14,573 nt of DNA from an uncultured Thermomicrobiales bacterium (GTDB lineage Bacteria > Chloroflexota > Chloroflexia > Thermomicrobiales > UBA6265), in contig CADCWK010000420.1 in NCBI GenBank assembly GCA_902806375.1, positions 1 to 14,573 on the forward strand. The letters run 5' to 3'. How positions within the stretch are numbered: the stretch's first letter is position 1; every line of letters begins with the position of its first letter. The position numbers and the translations under genes are program-made. Below the pieces are notes generated by a model that was not told where the DNA came from, did no database searches, and saw only the letters and a list, made by a program, of their open reading frames with translations. Positions 7,318-13,284 of this stretch are shown here, in pieces.

Positions 7318-7957
7318 TCAGGTTGGGTGCCATCGAGTCGAACAGGTACGCGGCGGCGAGTGTGCGGTGCGGCTTCCATCGCTCGCCGAGCGCATCGACC
7401 TCCTTCTCCGAGGGAAGTCCGGGGAGATCGTAGGCGCGCTGGACTGCCTTGCGCATCACGAGGTCACCGGCGACGAAGACGTCGGACCAGCCAAACGCGA
7501 TCAACAGGGCGCCGTCAGCGGTCCAGGGGCCGATGCCCCGGAAGGCGACGAGCCGGTCCCGTGCCTCCTCGTGCGGGAGGTCAGCCAACCCATCGAGTTC
7601 GCCGGCGGCGGCGCGGCGCCCGAGGTCGCGGGCGTACTCGGCCTTCCGGGCGGAGAGGCCGACGCCACGCAACGTCTCGACGGGCATCTCCGCGAGGATC
7701 GCGGGGTCGGGCCGGTTGCCTGGGAACAGCGCGCAGAGGCGAATGTGGATAGCGTTCATCGCGGTTACGGAGATCTGCTGCCCGACGATCTGGAACAGGA
7801 GCGCCTCGAAGAGGCCCTCGACGGGGAGTGCCTCGCGCCACGAGTCCGGGTGGAGATCCGGGTTGGCGTCGATCAGGCGCCGCATGACTGGGTCGCCCGC
7901 GCGGAGTTCTTCGCGGGCGAGGCTCACGTCACCGACGAACTTCGGGTTTCGGATCAT
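7283..7957 (-). CDS. DNA-3-methyladenine glycosylase II (AlkA-like, HhH-GPD)
   Basis: This base-excision repair enzyme removes alkylated bases such as 3-methyladenine from DNA by cutting the N-glycosidic bond. The 224-residue protein is shorter than E. coli AlkA (282) because it lacks the N-terminal beta domain, as is common in AlkA-like proteins of bacteria and archaea. FQIVGQQISVTAMNAI at about residues 55-70 is the first conserved helix region. The helix-hairpin-helix is LVAFRGIGPWTADGALLIAF (about 136-155), and the catalytic aspartate is D165 in FVAGDLVMRKAV. There is no iron-sulfur cluster motif, which argues against MutY or Nth. ATG 7957 was chosen because AGAGGA lies about 7 bases upstream; a GTG seven codons earlier is possible. 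It has its own promoter with an operator-like site on the -35 region, and lies after the ABC permease genes with a 246-base gap. Confidence 0.9.
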   Translation of the reverse strand: MIRNPKFVGDVSLAREELRAGDPVMRRLIDANPDLHPDSWREALPVEGLFEALLFQIVGQQISVTAMNAIHIRLCALFPGNRPDPAILAEMPVETLRGVGLSARKAEYARDLGRRAAAGELDGLADLPHEEARDRLVAFRGIGPWTADGALLIAFGWSDVFVAGDLVMRKAVQRAYDLPGLPSEKEVDALGERWKPHRTLAAAYLFDSMAPNLTSNHREPNVTA

Positions 7958-8053
7958 TCCGGATTCCTCTCGCTGCACGGCAACGACCGCGTGAGATCAC
8001 CATGCTCGCTGGCTCGGCCAGGCCGATAATCCCCAGGGTCGGTGCAGATCCAT

Positions 8054-8082
8054 AGGATACGCTGAATACAAACAATTGGCAA
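8054..8082 (-). promoter_or_regulatory. Predicted promoter of the alkA-like gene
   Basis: On the minus strand TTGCCA (8082..8077) and TATCCT (8059..8054) are 17 bases apart in a locally AT-rich stretch. Predicted transcription begins near 8047, about 90 bases before the ATG. The -35 hexamer is overlapped by an operator-like repeat. Confidence 0.55.
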
Positions 8083-8098
8083 CTATTTGATAGAGGAT
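8076..8098. promoter_or_regulatory. Operator-like site on alkA promoter, related to the MarR-linked sites
   Basis: The site reads TTGGCAA-CTAT-TTGATAG and continues to 8098. It matches the 23 bases at 11851-11873 at 18 positions on the same strand, including the CAA-N4-TTG dyad core and the 11-base spacing of the two TTG elements. It covers the -35 hexamer of the alkA promoter, where a repressor would block RNA polymerase. Binding by the MarR protein encoded at 11982 is inferred. Confidence 0.4.
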
Positions 8099-8203
8099 CG
8101 TTCCTGCGGTCGGGTATCCTCATCCCTTCCAAGGATCGACTTCCCGTACCGAGCAATAAGATGCGGAGCTTGACTCCCACGAGGCGCGGGCCTCCCAACT
8201 GGC
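8099..8203. other. Spacer after the ABC permease genes
   Basis: After the last permease stop there are only weak stems on the minus strand, such as GAGGC-CCGC-GCCTC (8181-8194), which lacks a T tract, and a GGAG/CTCC stem followed by CGCATCTTATT. No ATPase gene or other open frame follows before the alkA promoter. Confidence 0.35.
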
Positions 8204-9133
8204 CTAACTCGCCTCGCGCAGCGTCGGGTCAAGGACATCGCGGAGCCAGTCGCCGATCAGACTCACGGTCAGCACGGTGAGCATGAGGGCGATGCCGGGG
8301 ATGACGCTTATCCACCAGCTGCTGAGGAGATAATCGCGACCCCCGTTGATCATCGACCCCCAGGACGGCTGTGGTGGTGGGACGCCGAGACCGAGGAAGC
8401 TGAGGGCCGCCTCGAACAGGATCAGGGAGCGGAACTGGATCGTGATCAATACGATGACGATCGACGCGATGTTCGGCAGGACGTGACGGTAAAGGATCCG
8501 TAGGTCGTCTGCGCCGAGTGCCCGGCTGGAGACGACGAAGTCCCGTGACCGGAGGGTGAGGACGCTGGAGCGAACCGTGCGGGCGAAGCCCATCCAGCCG
8601 CTGAACCCGGCCAGGACGATCAGGATGGCGATGCTTTGGCCGAACGCGGCCACCGCGGCGATCGCGATCACCAGCGACGGGATCGCGAGCTGGCTGTCGG
8701 CCAGGAGCATGATCAGCCCGTCCGCTGGACCCCGGAAGTACCCGGCCACCAGACCGAGCAGGGTTCCGGTTACCAGCGCGATCAGGGATGCGGTCACACC
8801 GATCGTCAGCGTCGGGCGGACGCTGACCATGACGCGAGAGAGGACATCGTGGCCGAGCTGGTCGGTGCCGAAGACGTGGTCCCAGCCGCCGCCCTCGAGC
8901 CAGACTGGCGGGACGTTCCGCGCCTGCAATTCCTGCTGCAGCGGGTCGTACGGGGTGACTGTCGAGCCGAGCGCCGCGAAGAGCGCCAGGACGACCACCC
9001 AGGCAACGGACAGCACGACCGTGCGGGGGAGAACCGGAACGCCCAGGCGTCCGATCCGGGCTGACAGTTGATGGGGCTGCTCGTGGACATCGACGGCGCG
9101 CGGACGGTGGGCCGCTCCGATTAGCTCAGCCAT
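8204..9133 (-). CDS. ABC transporter permease, DppC/OppC/NikC type
   Basis: This is the second inner-membrane permease of a peptide/nickel-type importer. It has 309 residues with six hydrophobic segments: one near the N-terminus (SVAWVVVLALFAALG, about 43-57), a large extracytoplasmic loop with DPLQQELQ, FGTDQLGHDVLSRV and VRPTL, then five more. The loop motif GTDxLGxDxxSR is a hallmark of the OppC/DppC group. The EAA loop that docks on the ATPase is SSRALGADDLRILYRHVLPN, followed by the signature FLGLGVPPPQPSWGSMI. The ATG at 9133 lies 8 bases inside the end of the preceding permease gene, with CGAGGA just upstream, so the two are translated as a coupled pair. The name of the substrate (dipeptide, oligopeptide, nickel, glutathione or sugar) cannot be decided from the permease. 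Confidence 0.93.
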   Translation of the reverse strand: MAELIGAAHRPRAVDVHEQPHQLSARIGRLGVPVLPRTVVLSVAWVVVLALFAALGSTVTPYDPLQQELQARNVPPVWLEGGGWDHVFGTDQLGHDVLSRVMVSVRPTLTIGVTASLIALVTGTLLGLVAGYFRGPADGLIMLLADSQLAIPSLVIAIAAVAAFGQSIAILIVLAGFSGWMGFARTVRSSVLTLRSRDFVVSSRALGADDLRILYRHVLPNIASIVIVLITIQFRSLILFEAALSFLGLGVPPPQPSWGSMINGGRDYLLSSWWISVIPGIALMLTVLTVSLIGDWLRDVLDPTLREAS

Positions 9134-10052
9134 TGCGCGTCCTCGGGTCCAGGGCCAGGTACGACAGATCGACGAGCAGATTGATGATGACAAAGATCGT
9201 GGCGATCAGGAGGACCGCCGCCTGGACGACGGGGTAGTCCCGCGCGGCGACCGAGTCGATGGCGAGGCGTCCGATCCCGGGCCAGGCGAAGACGGTCTCG
9301 ACGATGACCGCGCCGGCCAGCAGTTCGGCCAGCTCCAGACCGAGGGTCGTCGTCAGCGGGAGGGCCGCGTTCCTCAGGGCGTGACGGGACCAGATCAGAC
9401 GCTCCGGGAGGCCCTTGGAACGGGCCGTCCGGATGTAGTCGGCGCGCAGAACATCGAGGAGCGACGTCCGGGTGATCCGGGCGATCGACGCGAGCGTCAG
9501 CGCGCTGAGCGTCAGGGCCGGCAGGACGAGCTGCGACGGGCTCCCATACCCACTCGTCGGGAACCAGCCGAGCTCGACGCTGAACAGCAGGATCAGCATG
9601 ATGCCCAGGAAGAACGAGGGCGCCGACTGCAGGATCCCCATTAGCGCTATCGCGGCTCGGTCCAGCACGGAGCCACGGGCGAAGGCGGTGAGCGATCCGA
9701 CGCCGAGGCCGACGACCGCGGCGACGGTGAACGCGACCAGCGCCAGCAAGGCGGTCGCCGGGAACCGGTCCAGGACCAGGTCGAGCGCCGGCTGGTTGAA
9801 CCGCAGCGACTCCCCCAGGTCGCCCTTAACCACCTCCAGGATGAACCGTCCGTACTGGACCGGGATCGACTCGTCCAGTCCCAGCTCGACCCGAAGCGCC
9901 TGGACCTGCTGCTGCGACGCGTCGCTCGGCAGGAGCAGGCTGACGGGATCGCCCGAGAACCGCAGGACGACGAAGACGACCGTCACGACCAGCCAGAGCG
10001 TCACGATCGCCCGACCGAGCCGCGGGATGACGATCTTCCCGATCGACCCCAT
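9126..10052 (-). CDS. ABC transporter permease, DppB/OppB/NikB type
   Basis: This is the first permease subunit of the same importer, 308 residues, normal for the family. It begins with the classic N-terminal helix (RLGRAIVTLWLVVTVVFVVLR) followed by GDPV, then LGLDESIPVQYGRFI, the periplasmic loop GDLGESLRFNQP, and five further hydrophobic segments. The EAA loop is DYIRTARSKGLPERLIWSRH, followed by ALRNAALPLTTTLG. ETVFAWPGIGRLAIDSVAARDYPVVQ is the family signature near the C-terminus. ATG 10052 is supported by GGGAGG six bases upstream. Its end overlaps the DppC-type gene by 8 bases. It follows the binding-protein gene by 116 bases, a gap filled by a strong hairpin. Confidence 0.94.
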   Translation of the reverse strand: MGSIGKIVIPRLGRAIVTLWLVVTVVFVVLRFSGDPVSLLLPSDASQQQVQALRVELGLDESIPVQYGRFILEVVKGDLGESLRFNQPALDLVLDRFPATALLALVAFTVAAVVGLGVGSLTAFARGSVLDRAAIALMGILQSAPSFFLGIMLILLFSVELGWFPTSGYGSPSQLVLPALTLSALTLASIARITRTSLLDVLRADYIRTARSKGLPERLIWSRHALRNAALPLTTTLGLELAELLAGAVIVETVFAWPGIGRLAIDSVAARDYPVVQAAVLLIATIFVIINLLVDLSYLALDPRTRNG

Positions 10053-10116
10053 GTCCTACCTCCCGGACTAGCCGAATTCGTGTCGAGATCATGACGCGTT
10101 GGCGGCCACGGAGCCT

Positions 10117-10160
10117 GGTTACCCATCGTCCCGGCACTGGACCGGAATCGACGGGTGACC
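10117..10160 (-). terminator. Intercistronic stem-loop after the binding-protein gene
   Basis: On the minus strand a 44-base hairpin begins 8 bases after the binding-protein stop. Its lower stem pairs GGT, ACCC and GTCG with CGAT, GGGT and ACC (one C/A mismatch, one G.U). A small internal loop follows, then CCGG-N7-CCGG. There is no T tract, so partial termination or protection of the upstream mRNA from 3' exonucleases is likelier than full termination. Such elements commonly give more binding protein than permease. Confidence 0.5.
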
Positions 10161-10168
10161 TGGCCTTG

Positions 10169-11725
10169 TCAGTTCGTGACGGTGAAGCGACCTGGTCGAA
10201 GATCGATTCCGAACAATGGGGTCTCCTGGAAACTGATCGTCGCCAGGCTGGCGGTGTTGCGGTTGATGGTGAACAGTGGCAGCACCATCGTGAAGTCCTC
10301 GAGGAACTCGAGCGCCTGCCGGGTCAGGTCTCGCCGCTGGGCCTCGTCGACGGTCTGCTGCGCCTGGGCCACGATCGCGTTCAATTCGTCGAACTGCCCC
10401 GGCGTGTGGAGGATCTGGTATTCGGCGGTCGCTGAGGCGACGACCAGCGGCAGGTCCACGTCGGCGATGTTACCCATCGATGTCGTGTAGAGCCCCCAAT
10501 CGTCCTCGGCGGTGATGGCCTCACGCTGGCTCAGCTCGAGGGGCGACATCGTCACGTTCAGTCCGACGTCGGCCCAGCCCGCGACAATGACCTCGGTCCA
10601 CTCCTGCTCGAGCGGGTAGTAGTTGGGCGAGTCGTAGGCCAGGCGGATCTCCTCGCCGGCGTAGCCGGCGGTCTCCAGCAGCCGCCGGGCGCCGTCAGGG
10701 TCGTAAGGAATCTGCGGCCGCTCGATGTAGAGCGGGTCGAGGGTTGACTGCAGGCCGGTCGGCCAGACAGCCAGACCGCCGAACAGCTGCTCGACGATCG
10801 ACTGGCGGTCGATGCTGATATTCAGCGCCTGGCGGACTTCCCTGCGATCCACCGGCGGTTTGGTCCCGACGATCGCGAGGATGTTGATGTTCAGCGGTGA
10901 GACCGTCGAAACCGCGAAGCGCCCATCCTCCTCGACCGTCGGGATCTGGTCCGGCGGCAGGTCCATTGCCATGTCGATCTCGCCGTTGATCAACGCGGCT
11001 ACCCGCGTCGACACCTCAGGGATTGGACGGATCTCAACGTTGCTTACGGCCGGAGCCCCACCCCAGTAATCCGTATGGGCCGTCAGTGTGATCCGGGTGT
11101 CCGGGATGAACTCCGTGACTCGATAGGGGCCTGTGCCGATCGGCATCCGCTGGAATGCCTCATACCCCACCTGCTGGAAGTAGGTGGCCGGGACGATCTC
11201 CGACCCGAGATCGGCAATCAGGCTCAGGAGCGTGCCGCGCGGACCGTCGGTGATCATGCGAACCGTTAGGTCGTCGACTACCTGAACTTCGGCGAGCCCG
11301 TAGCGACCCGTCGCGGCAAGCCGGGCGTTGCCCTCCAGAGTACGGTCGAAGGTGAACTTGACGTCGTTGGCCGTGAATGGCGATCCGTCCTGGAAGACGA
11401 CACCCTCGCGGAGTGTGAGTTCCAGTGTCGTCTCGTCGACCTGCGTCCAACTGGTGGCCAGTCCGGGAATCAATCCACCGCCGTTGGCCCAGTCACGCTG
11501 AATGAGCGTGTCATAGACCATGTTGTAGATCCGGATCATCACGATGAAGGTATCGGTCTGCGGGTCAAGTTGGGTTGGAAGGCCGGACATCGCGATCCGG
11601 AGGGTATCGATCGAGGGAGTCGCCTGCCGGGCGTCGGCCCTGGCGGAGTCCGCGACGTTACCCGTCATGGCGAGACCGGTGGCGACCGTGGCGGACTGGA
11701 TGACCTGACGACGGTTCGTGAGCAT
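10169..11725 (-). CDS. ABC transporter substrate-binding protein, family 5 (peptide/nickel type), Tat-type signal
   Basis: This exported receptor captures the solute and delivers it to the permease pair encoded downstream. It is 518 residues, normal for SBP_bac_5. The N-terminus MLTNRRQVIQSATVATGLAM has a twin-arginine at residues 5-6 followed by a moderately hydrophobic stretch, like a Tat signal; no lipobox cysteine is seen. The mature part shows DTLRIAMSGLPTQLDPQTDT, LIPGLATSWTQVDETTLELT, LREGVVFQDGSPFTANDVKF (the family signature region), GTGPYRVTEFIPD, INILAIVGTKPPVDRREVRQ with ALNISIDRQSIVEQLFGG, and DPDGARRLLETAGYAG. ATG 11725 was chosen because GAGAGGA lies 8 bases upstream; an in-frame TTG nine codons earlier is less likely. 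The ligand is unknown, and family members bind peptides, nickel, heme, glutathione or oligosaccharides. The gene is preceded by a structured leader and a MarR-type operator candidate. Confidence 0.92.
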   Translation of the reverse strand: MLTNRRQVIQSATVATGLAMTGNVADSARADARQATPSIDTLRIAMSGLPTQLDPQTDTFIVMIRIYNMVYDTLIQRDWANGGGLIPGLATSWTQVDETTLELTLREGVVFQDGSPFTANDVKFTFDRTLEGNARLAATGRYGLAEVQVVDDLTVRMITDGPRGTLLSLIADLGSEIVPATYFQQVGYEAFQRMPIGTGPYRVTEFIPDTRITLTAHTDYWGGAPAVSNVEIRPIPEVSTRVAALINGEIDMAMDLPPDQIPTVEEDGRFAVSTVSPLNINILAIVGTKPPVDRREVRQALNISIDRQSIVEQLFGGLAVWPTGLQSTLDPLYIERPQIPYDPDGARRLLETAGYAGEEIRLAYDSPNYYPLEQEWTEVIVAGWADVGLNVTMSPLELSQREAITAEDDWGLYTTSMGNIADVDLPLVVASATAEYQILHTPGQFDELNAIVAQAQQTVDEAQRRDLTRQALEFLEDFTMVLPLFTINRNTASLATISFQETPLFGIDLRPGRFTVTN

Positions 11726-11727
11726 GA

Positions 11728-11787
11728 TTATTGTCCTCTCAACGCGATCCAAGGAGTCACATGGCGTCTGCGGTTGATTGACGCCAT
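11728..11787 (-). CDS. Possible leader peptide (19 codons) before the binding-protein gene
   Basis: An ATG inside the leader hairpin opens a 19-codon frame (MASINRRRHVTPWIALRGQ) that stops with TAA two bases before the binding-protein ATG. It has three consecutive Arg codons, one being AGA, which should be rare in this genome. GAGG lies only 3 bases upstream, so initiation may be poor. A short frame of this length can arise by chance. The link with the hairpin makes it worth recording. Confidence 0.2.
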   Translation of the reverse strand: MASINRRRHVTPWIALRGQ

Positions 11788-11826
11788 GGACCTCGGCAGT
11801 CCAGTACCGCCGCGGCCGTGACTCCT
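11752..11826 (-). ncRNA. Structured 5' leader (three-way junction) of the binding-protein mRNA
   Basis: On the minus strand an outer 8-bp stem pairs AGGAGTCA (11826..11819) with TGACTCCT (11759..11752). It encloses two hairpins. CGGCGGT-ACTGG-ACTGCCG is a 7-bp stem with one G.U. CATGGCGTC-N11-GACGCCATG (11788..11760) is a perfect 9-bp stem that directly abuts the outer stem. The structure ends 26 bases before the ATG and leaves the GAGAGGA ribosome-binding site outside. It matches no riboswitch class I know. It could be a cis-regulatory RNA or an mRNA-stabilising fold. Confidence 0.45.
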
Positions 11827-11850
11827 GAACGTTAGTCGATCACGGACTGA

Positions 11851-11883
11851 TTGACAAGTATTTGACAAATGATTGATATTCAA
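11851..11883. promoter_or_regulatory. Tandem operator/promoter region of the binding-protein operon
   Basis: Three 11-base units follow each other: TTGACAAGTAT, TTGACAAATGA, TTGATATTCAA. The first two form TTGACAA-GTAT-TTGACAA, in which TTGnCAA-N4-TTGnCAA is a true dyad, the kind of site a MarR dimer binds. On the minus strand the same bases hold candidate promoter hexamers (TTGAAT at 11883..11878 with AATACT at 11862..11857, or TTGTCA at 11856..11851 with TAACGT at 11834..11829), so a bound protein would occlude transcription. The exact promoter is undecided. Confidence 0.45.
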
Positions 11884-11981
11884 GGGACTCCGGTTGCATA
11901 TAGGATCTCTGACTCCCTGGCCTTGGCAGGCGTGCAGGGGCCTTGCGAGTCCTGGGCCGTCCGGATCCGGATGACGAGTCG

Positions 11982-12452
11982 CTACCGTGGCCGGAGAGCA
12001 TCCCGGCAGCGGCGAAGGATCCCCGGTAGGGACGCCAGTTCCTCCGGTGTGAGGTCGGCGATCATCCGGTCTTGGACCTCGAAGACGAGCGCATGCGCCT
12101 CCTCCAGGACCGTCTCGCCCGCTGGCGTCAGCTTCAACTGCACCATGCGGGCGCGGCGAGGATGCGGACGCCGCGTCACGAATCCCATCTGCTCCAGCCG
12201 TGTGACGGCGGACGACATGTTCTGTGGCGTCGTAAAGGTGAATCGAGCGAGGTCGGCCATCGACGCCTCCGGCCTTTGCCCAAGGCGCGCGAGGGTCGAG
12301 TACAGCGGCAGGGTCAGTCCCAGTCCGCCGAGCCGAGCCTCCTGCGCGAGCTGCGAGACATGGGCCGCTTGCCAGAGGACAAACGCCGGCTCACCCTCGA
12401 GTTCGACCGCGTCGTCGGCGTCCGCGTCGGTCGCTGGTTGTGGCCGGGACAT
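11982..12452 (-). CDS. MarR-family transcriptional regulator
   Basis: This is a winged-helix DNA-binding protein of 156 residues, the usual MarR length. Helices for dimerisation lie at both ends. The centre contains LPLYSTLARLGQRPEASMAD, then LARFTFTTPQNMSSAVTRLE (recognition helix) and QMGFVTRRPHPRRARMVQLKLTPAGE, where the basic HPRRAR stretch is the wing (usually DRR). MarR proteins are mostly repressors released by small phenolic or oxidising ligands. ATG 12452 was chosen because GGAG lies six bases upstream; an in-frame TTG four codons earlier is possible. It lies directly upstream of the binding-protein/permease genes in the same orientation with a 256-base gap. The same operator-like motif is found in front of both genes, suggesting autoregulation and control of the transporter. 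The ligand is unknown. Confidence 0.92.
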   Translation of the reverse strand: MSRPQPATDADADDAVELEGEPAFVLWQAAHVSQLAQEARLGGLGLTLPLYSTLARLGQRPEASMADLARFTFTTPQNMSSAVTRLEQMGFVTRRPHPRRARMVQLKLTPAGETVLEEAHALVFEVQDRMIADLTPEELASLPGILRRCRDALRPR

Positions 12453-12587
12453 GCATCGCTCCAAGGTAATCGTCTATGACGTGGTCGGCATCCGGCCCTC
12501 GGGCGAACCCCTTGGAAACCGCGTCCGTCCCGTAAGAGCAGAACGTGTTGCGATACACCATACATCTCGTTCAACTGCATCACCAGC

Positions 12588-12610
12588 ACTTGTCAAACAT
12601 TTGTGCCAGA
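12588..12610. promoter_or_regulatory. Operator-like site and -35 candidate upstream of marR
   Basis: The plus strand reads ACTTGTCAA-ACAT-TTGTGCC. On the marR coding strand this places TTGACA (12596..12591, a consensus -35) inside the motif. Compared with 11851-11873 the minus-strand reading agrees at 16 of 23 positions, including the 11-base spacing. It lies about 140 bases before the marR ATG. A matching -10 at 17 bases (TGAACG) is weak. Confidence 0.4.
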
Positions 12611-12804
12611 GTGTTCAGGCTGTTGTAGCTAGGCACAGGTCCATAGGAGGGCTGGCCCGGATCCGTCCCCCGTCGTCCGGCCCATGCCCCTCGCGTCTGG
12701 GAGCGGCGGCTGATCCCCCGCCAGTCGACCGGTCCCGGTTTTGGCCATATTTCGCCCAGGCCAGCAATCCAGCGATGGCCGGCACGGTCTACCCTGGACG
12801 CACG
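12611..12804. other. Gap between marR and rpmB, nothing recognised
   Basis: No open frame with a ribosome-binding site, tRNA or repeat is visible. The stretch separates the rpmB terminator from the marR promoter region and may hold an upstream marR promoter. Confidence 0.35.
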
Positions 12805-12837
12805 AACGCCCCGGTGCTCATAGAGCACCGGGGCGTT
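12805..12837 (-). terminator. Intrinsic terminator of rpmB
   Basis: AACGCCCCGGTGCTC (12805-12819) and GAGCACCGGGGCGTT (12823-12837) form a perfect 15-bp stem around an ATA loop. On the minus strand it follows the L28 stop by about 25 bases. The tail is short (TTCG), but the stem is very stable. Confidence 0.75.
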
Positions 12838-12861
12838 CCTCGGACATCGGGTCGCGCTGTC

Positions 12862-13113
12862 CTAGCGGGCCATCTTCTCGAGCTGGCGGAGGGAGATGCC
12901 CTGGTCCTTGATGTAGGCCTCGACGCCCTTCTTGTCGATGGTGCGCATCGCGTGGGTCGAGATGCGGAGCTTCAGGCTCCGGCCCAGGCTCGGGACGTAG
13001 ATCGACTTGTCGTGGATGTTGGCGTCCCAGCGACGGTTGGTGCGGCGCTTGGAGAACGAGACGTTGTTGCCGAACGTCGGCTTCTTGCCACTGAGCTGGC
13101 AGACCTGGCTCAT
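12862..13113 (-). CDS. rpmB: 50S ribosomal protein L28
   Basis: This is a structural protein of the large ribosomal subunit, near the E-site/L1 stalk region. The 83-residue basic protein is complete and of normal length. The N-terminus MSQVCQLSGKKPTFGNNVSF is the L28 signature (C-x-x-x-GK-x-P-x-x-GNNVS), followed by KRRTNRRWDANIHDKSIYVP, RSLKLRISTHAMRTIDKKG and an end rich in Arg and Lys. The single Cys means this is the zinc-free type. The ATG has AAGGAA about 9 bases upstream, adjoining a hairpin. It is a single-gene unit with its own promoter at 13234-13262 and a strong terminator. Confidence 0.97.
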   Translation of the reverse strand: MSQVCQLSGKKPTFGNNVSFSKRRTNRRWDANIHDKSIYVPSLGRSLKLRISTHAMRTIDKKGVEAYIKDQGISLRQLEKMAR

Positions 13114-13123
13114 CGGGTGCTTC

Positions 13124-13169
13124 CTTGCTGATTGGCCGGGGCGGCGTCACGCGCAACGCGATCAGCAAG
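13124..13169 (-). promoter_or_regulatory. Leader hairpin next to the rpmB ribosome-binding site
   Basis: CTTGCTGAT and ATCAGCAAG pair perfectly (9 bp) around a 28-base GC-rich loop that can itself fold through GCGT/ACGC. On the mRNA the 3' arm ends in AAG, the first bases of the AAGGAA ribosome-binding site, so folding could dim translation. Ribosomal proteins often regulate their own mRNA through such leaders. Confidence 0.4.
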
Positions 13170-13233
13170 TCATCGCTCACCGGGACCGGTCGAAGAACAT
13201 GCGCACTAGACGCCTGTGCGCGGACATCGGGAG

Positions 13234-13262
13234 AGTGTAGCGAAATCCCGCCCGGGACGCAA
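13234..13262 (-). promoter_or_regulatory. Predicted promoter of rpmB
   Basis: On the minus strand TTGCGT (13262..13257) and TACACT (13239..13234) are exactly 17 bases apart. Predicted start is near 13227, giving a leader of about 114 bases. It begins only about 20 bases after the stop of the upstream protease gene. Confidence 0.6.
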
Positions 13263-13284
13263 CATCGGTGGTCCGCTCGCCACG

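Noticed and set aside
11961..11970. Perfect palindrome CCGGATCCGG just after the marR stop
   Set aside because: It is only 10 bases, GC-rich, and without a T tract. It is too weak to call a terminator and is compatible with chance.
11869..13131. 420-codon plus-strand open frame crossing marR, the gap and rpmB
   Set aside because: It runs antisense over two clear genes, a terminator and an operator, and its translation is low-complexity Arg/Ser-rich. It is a base-composition artefact.
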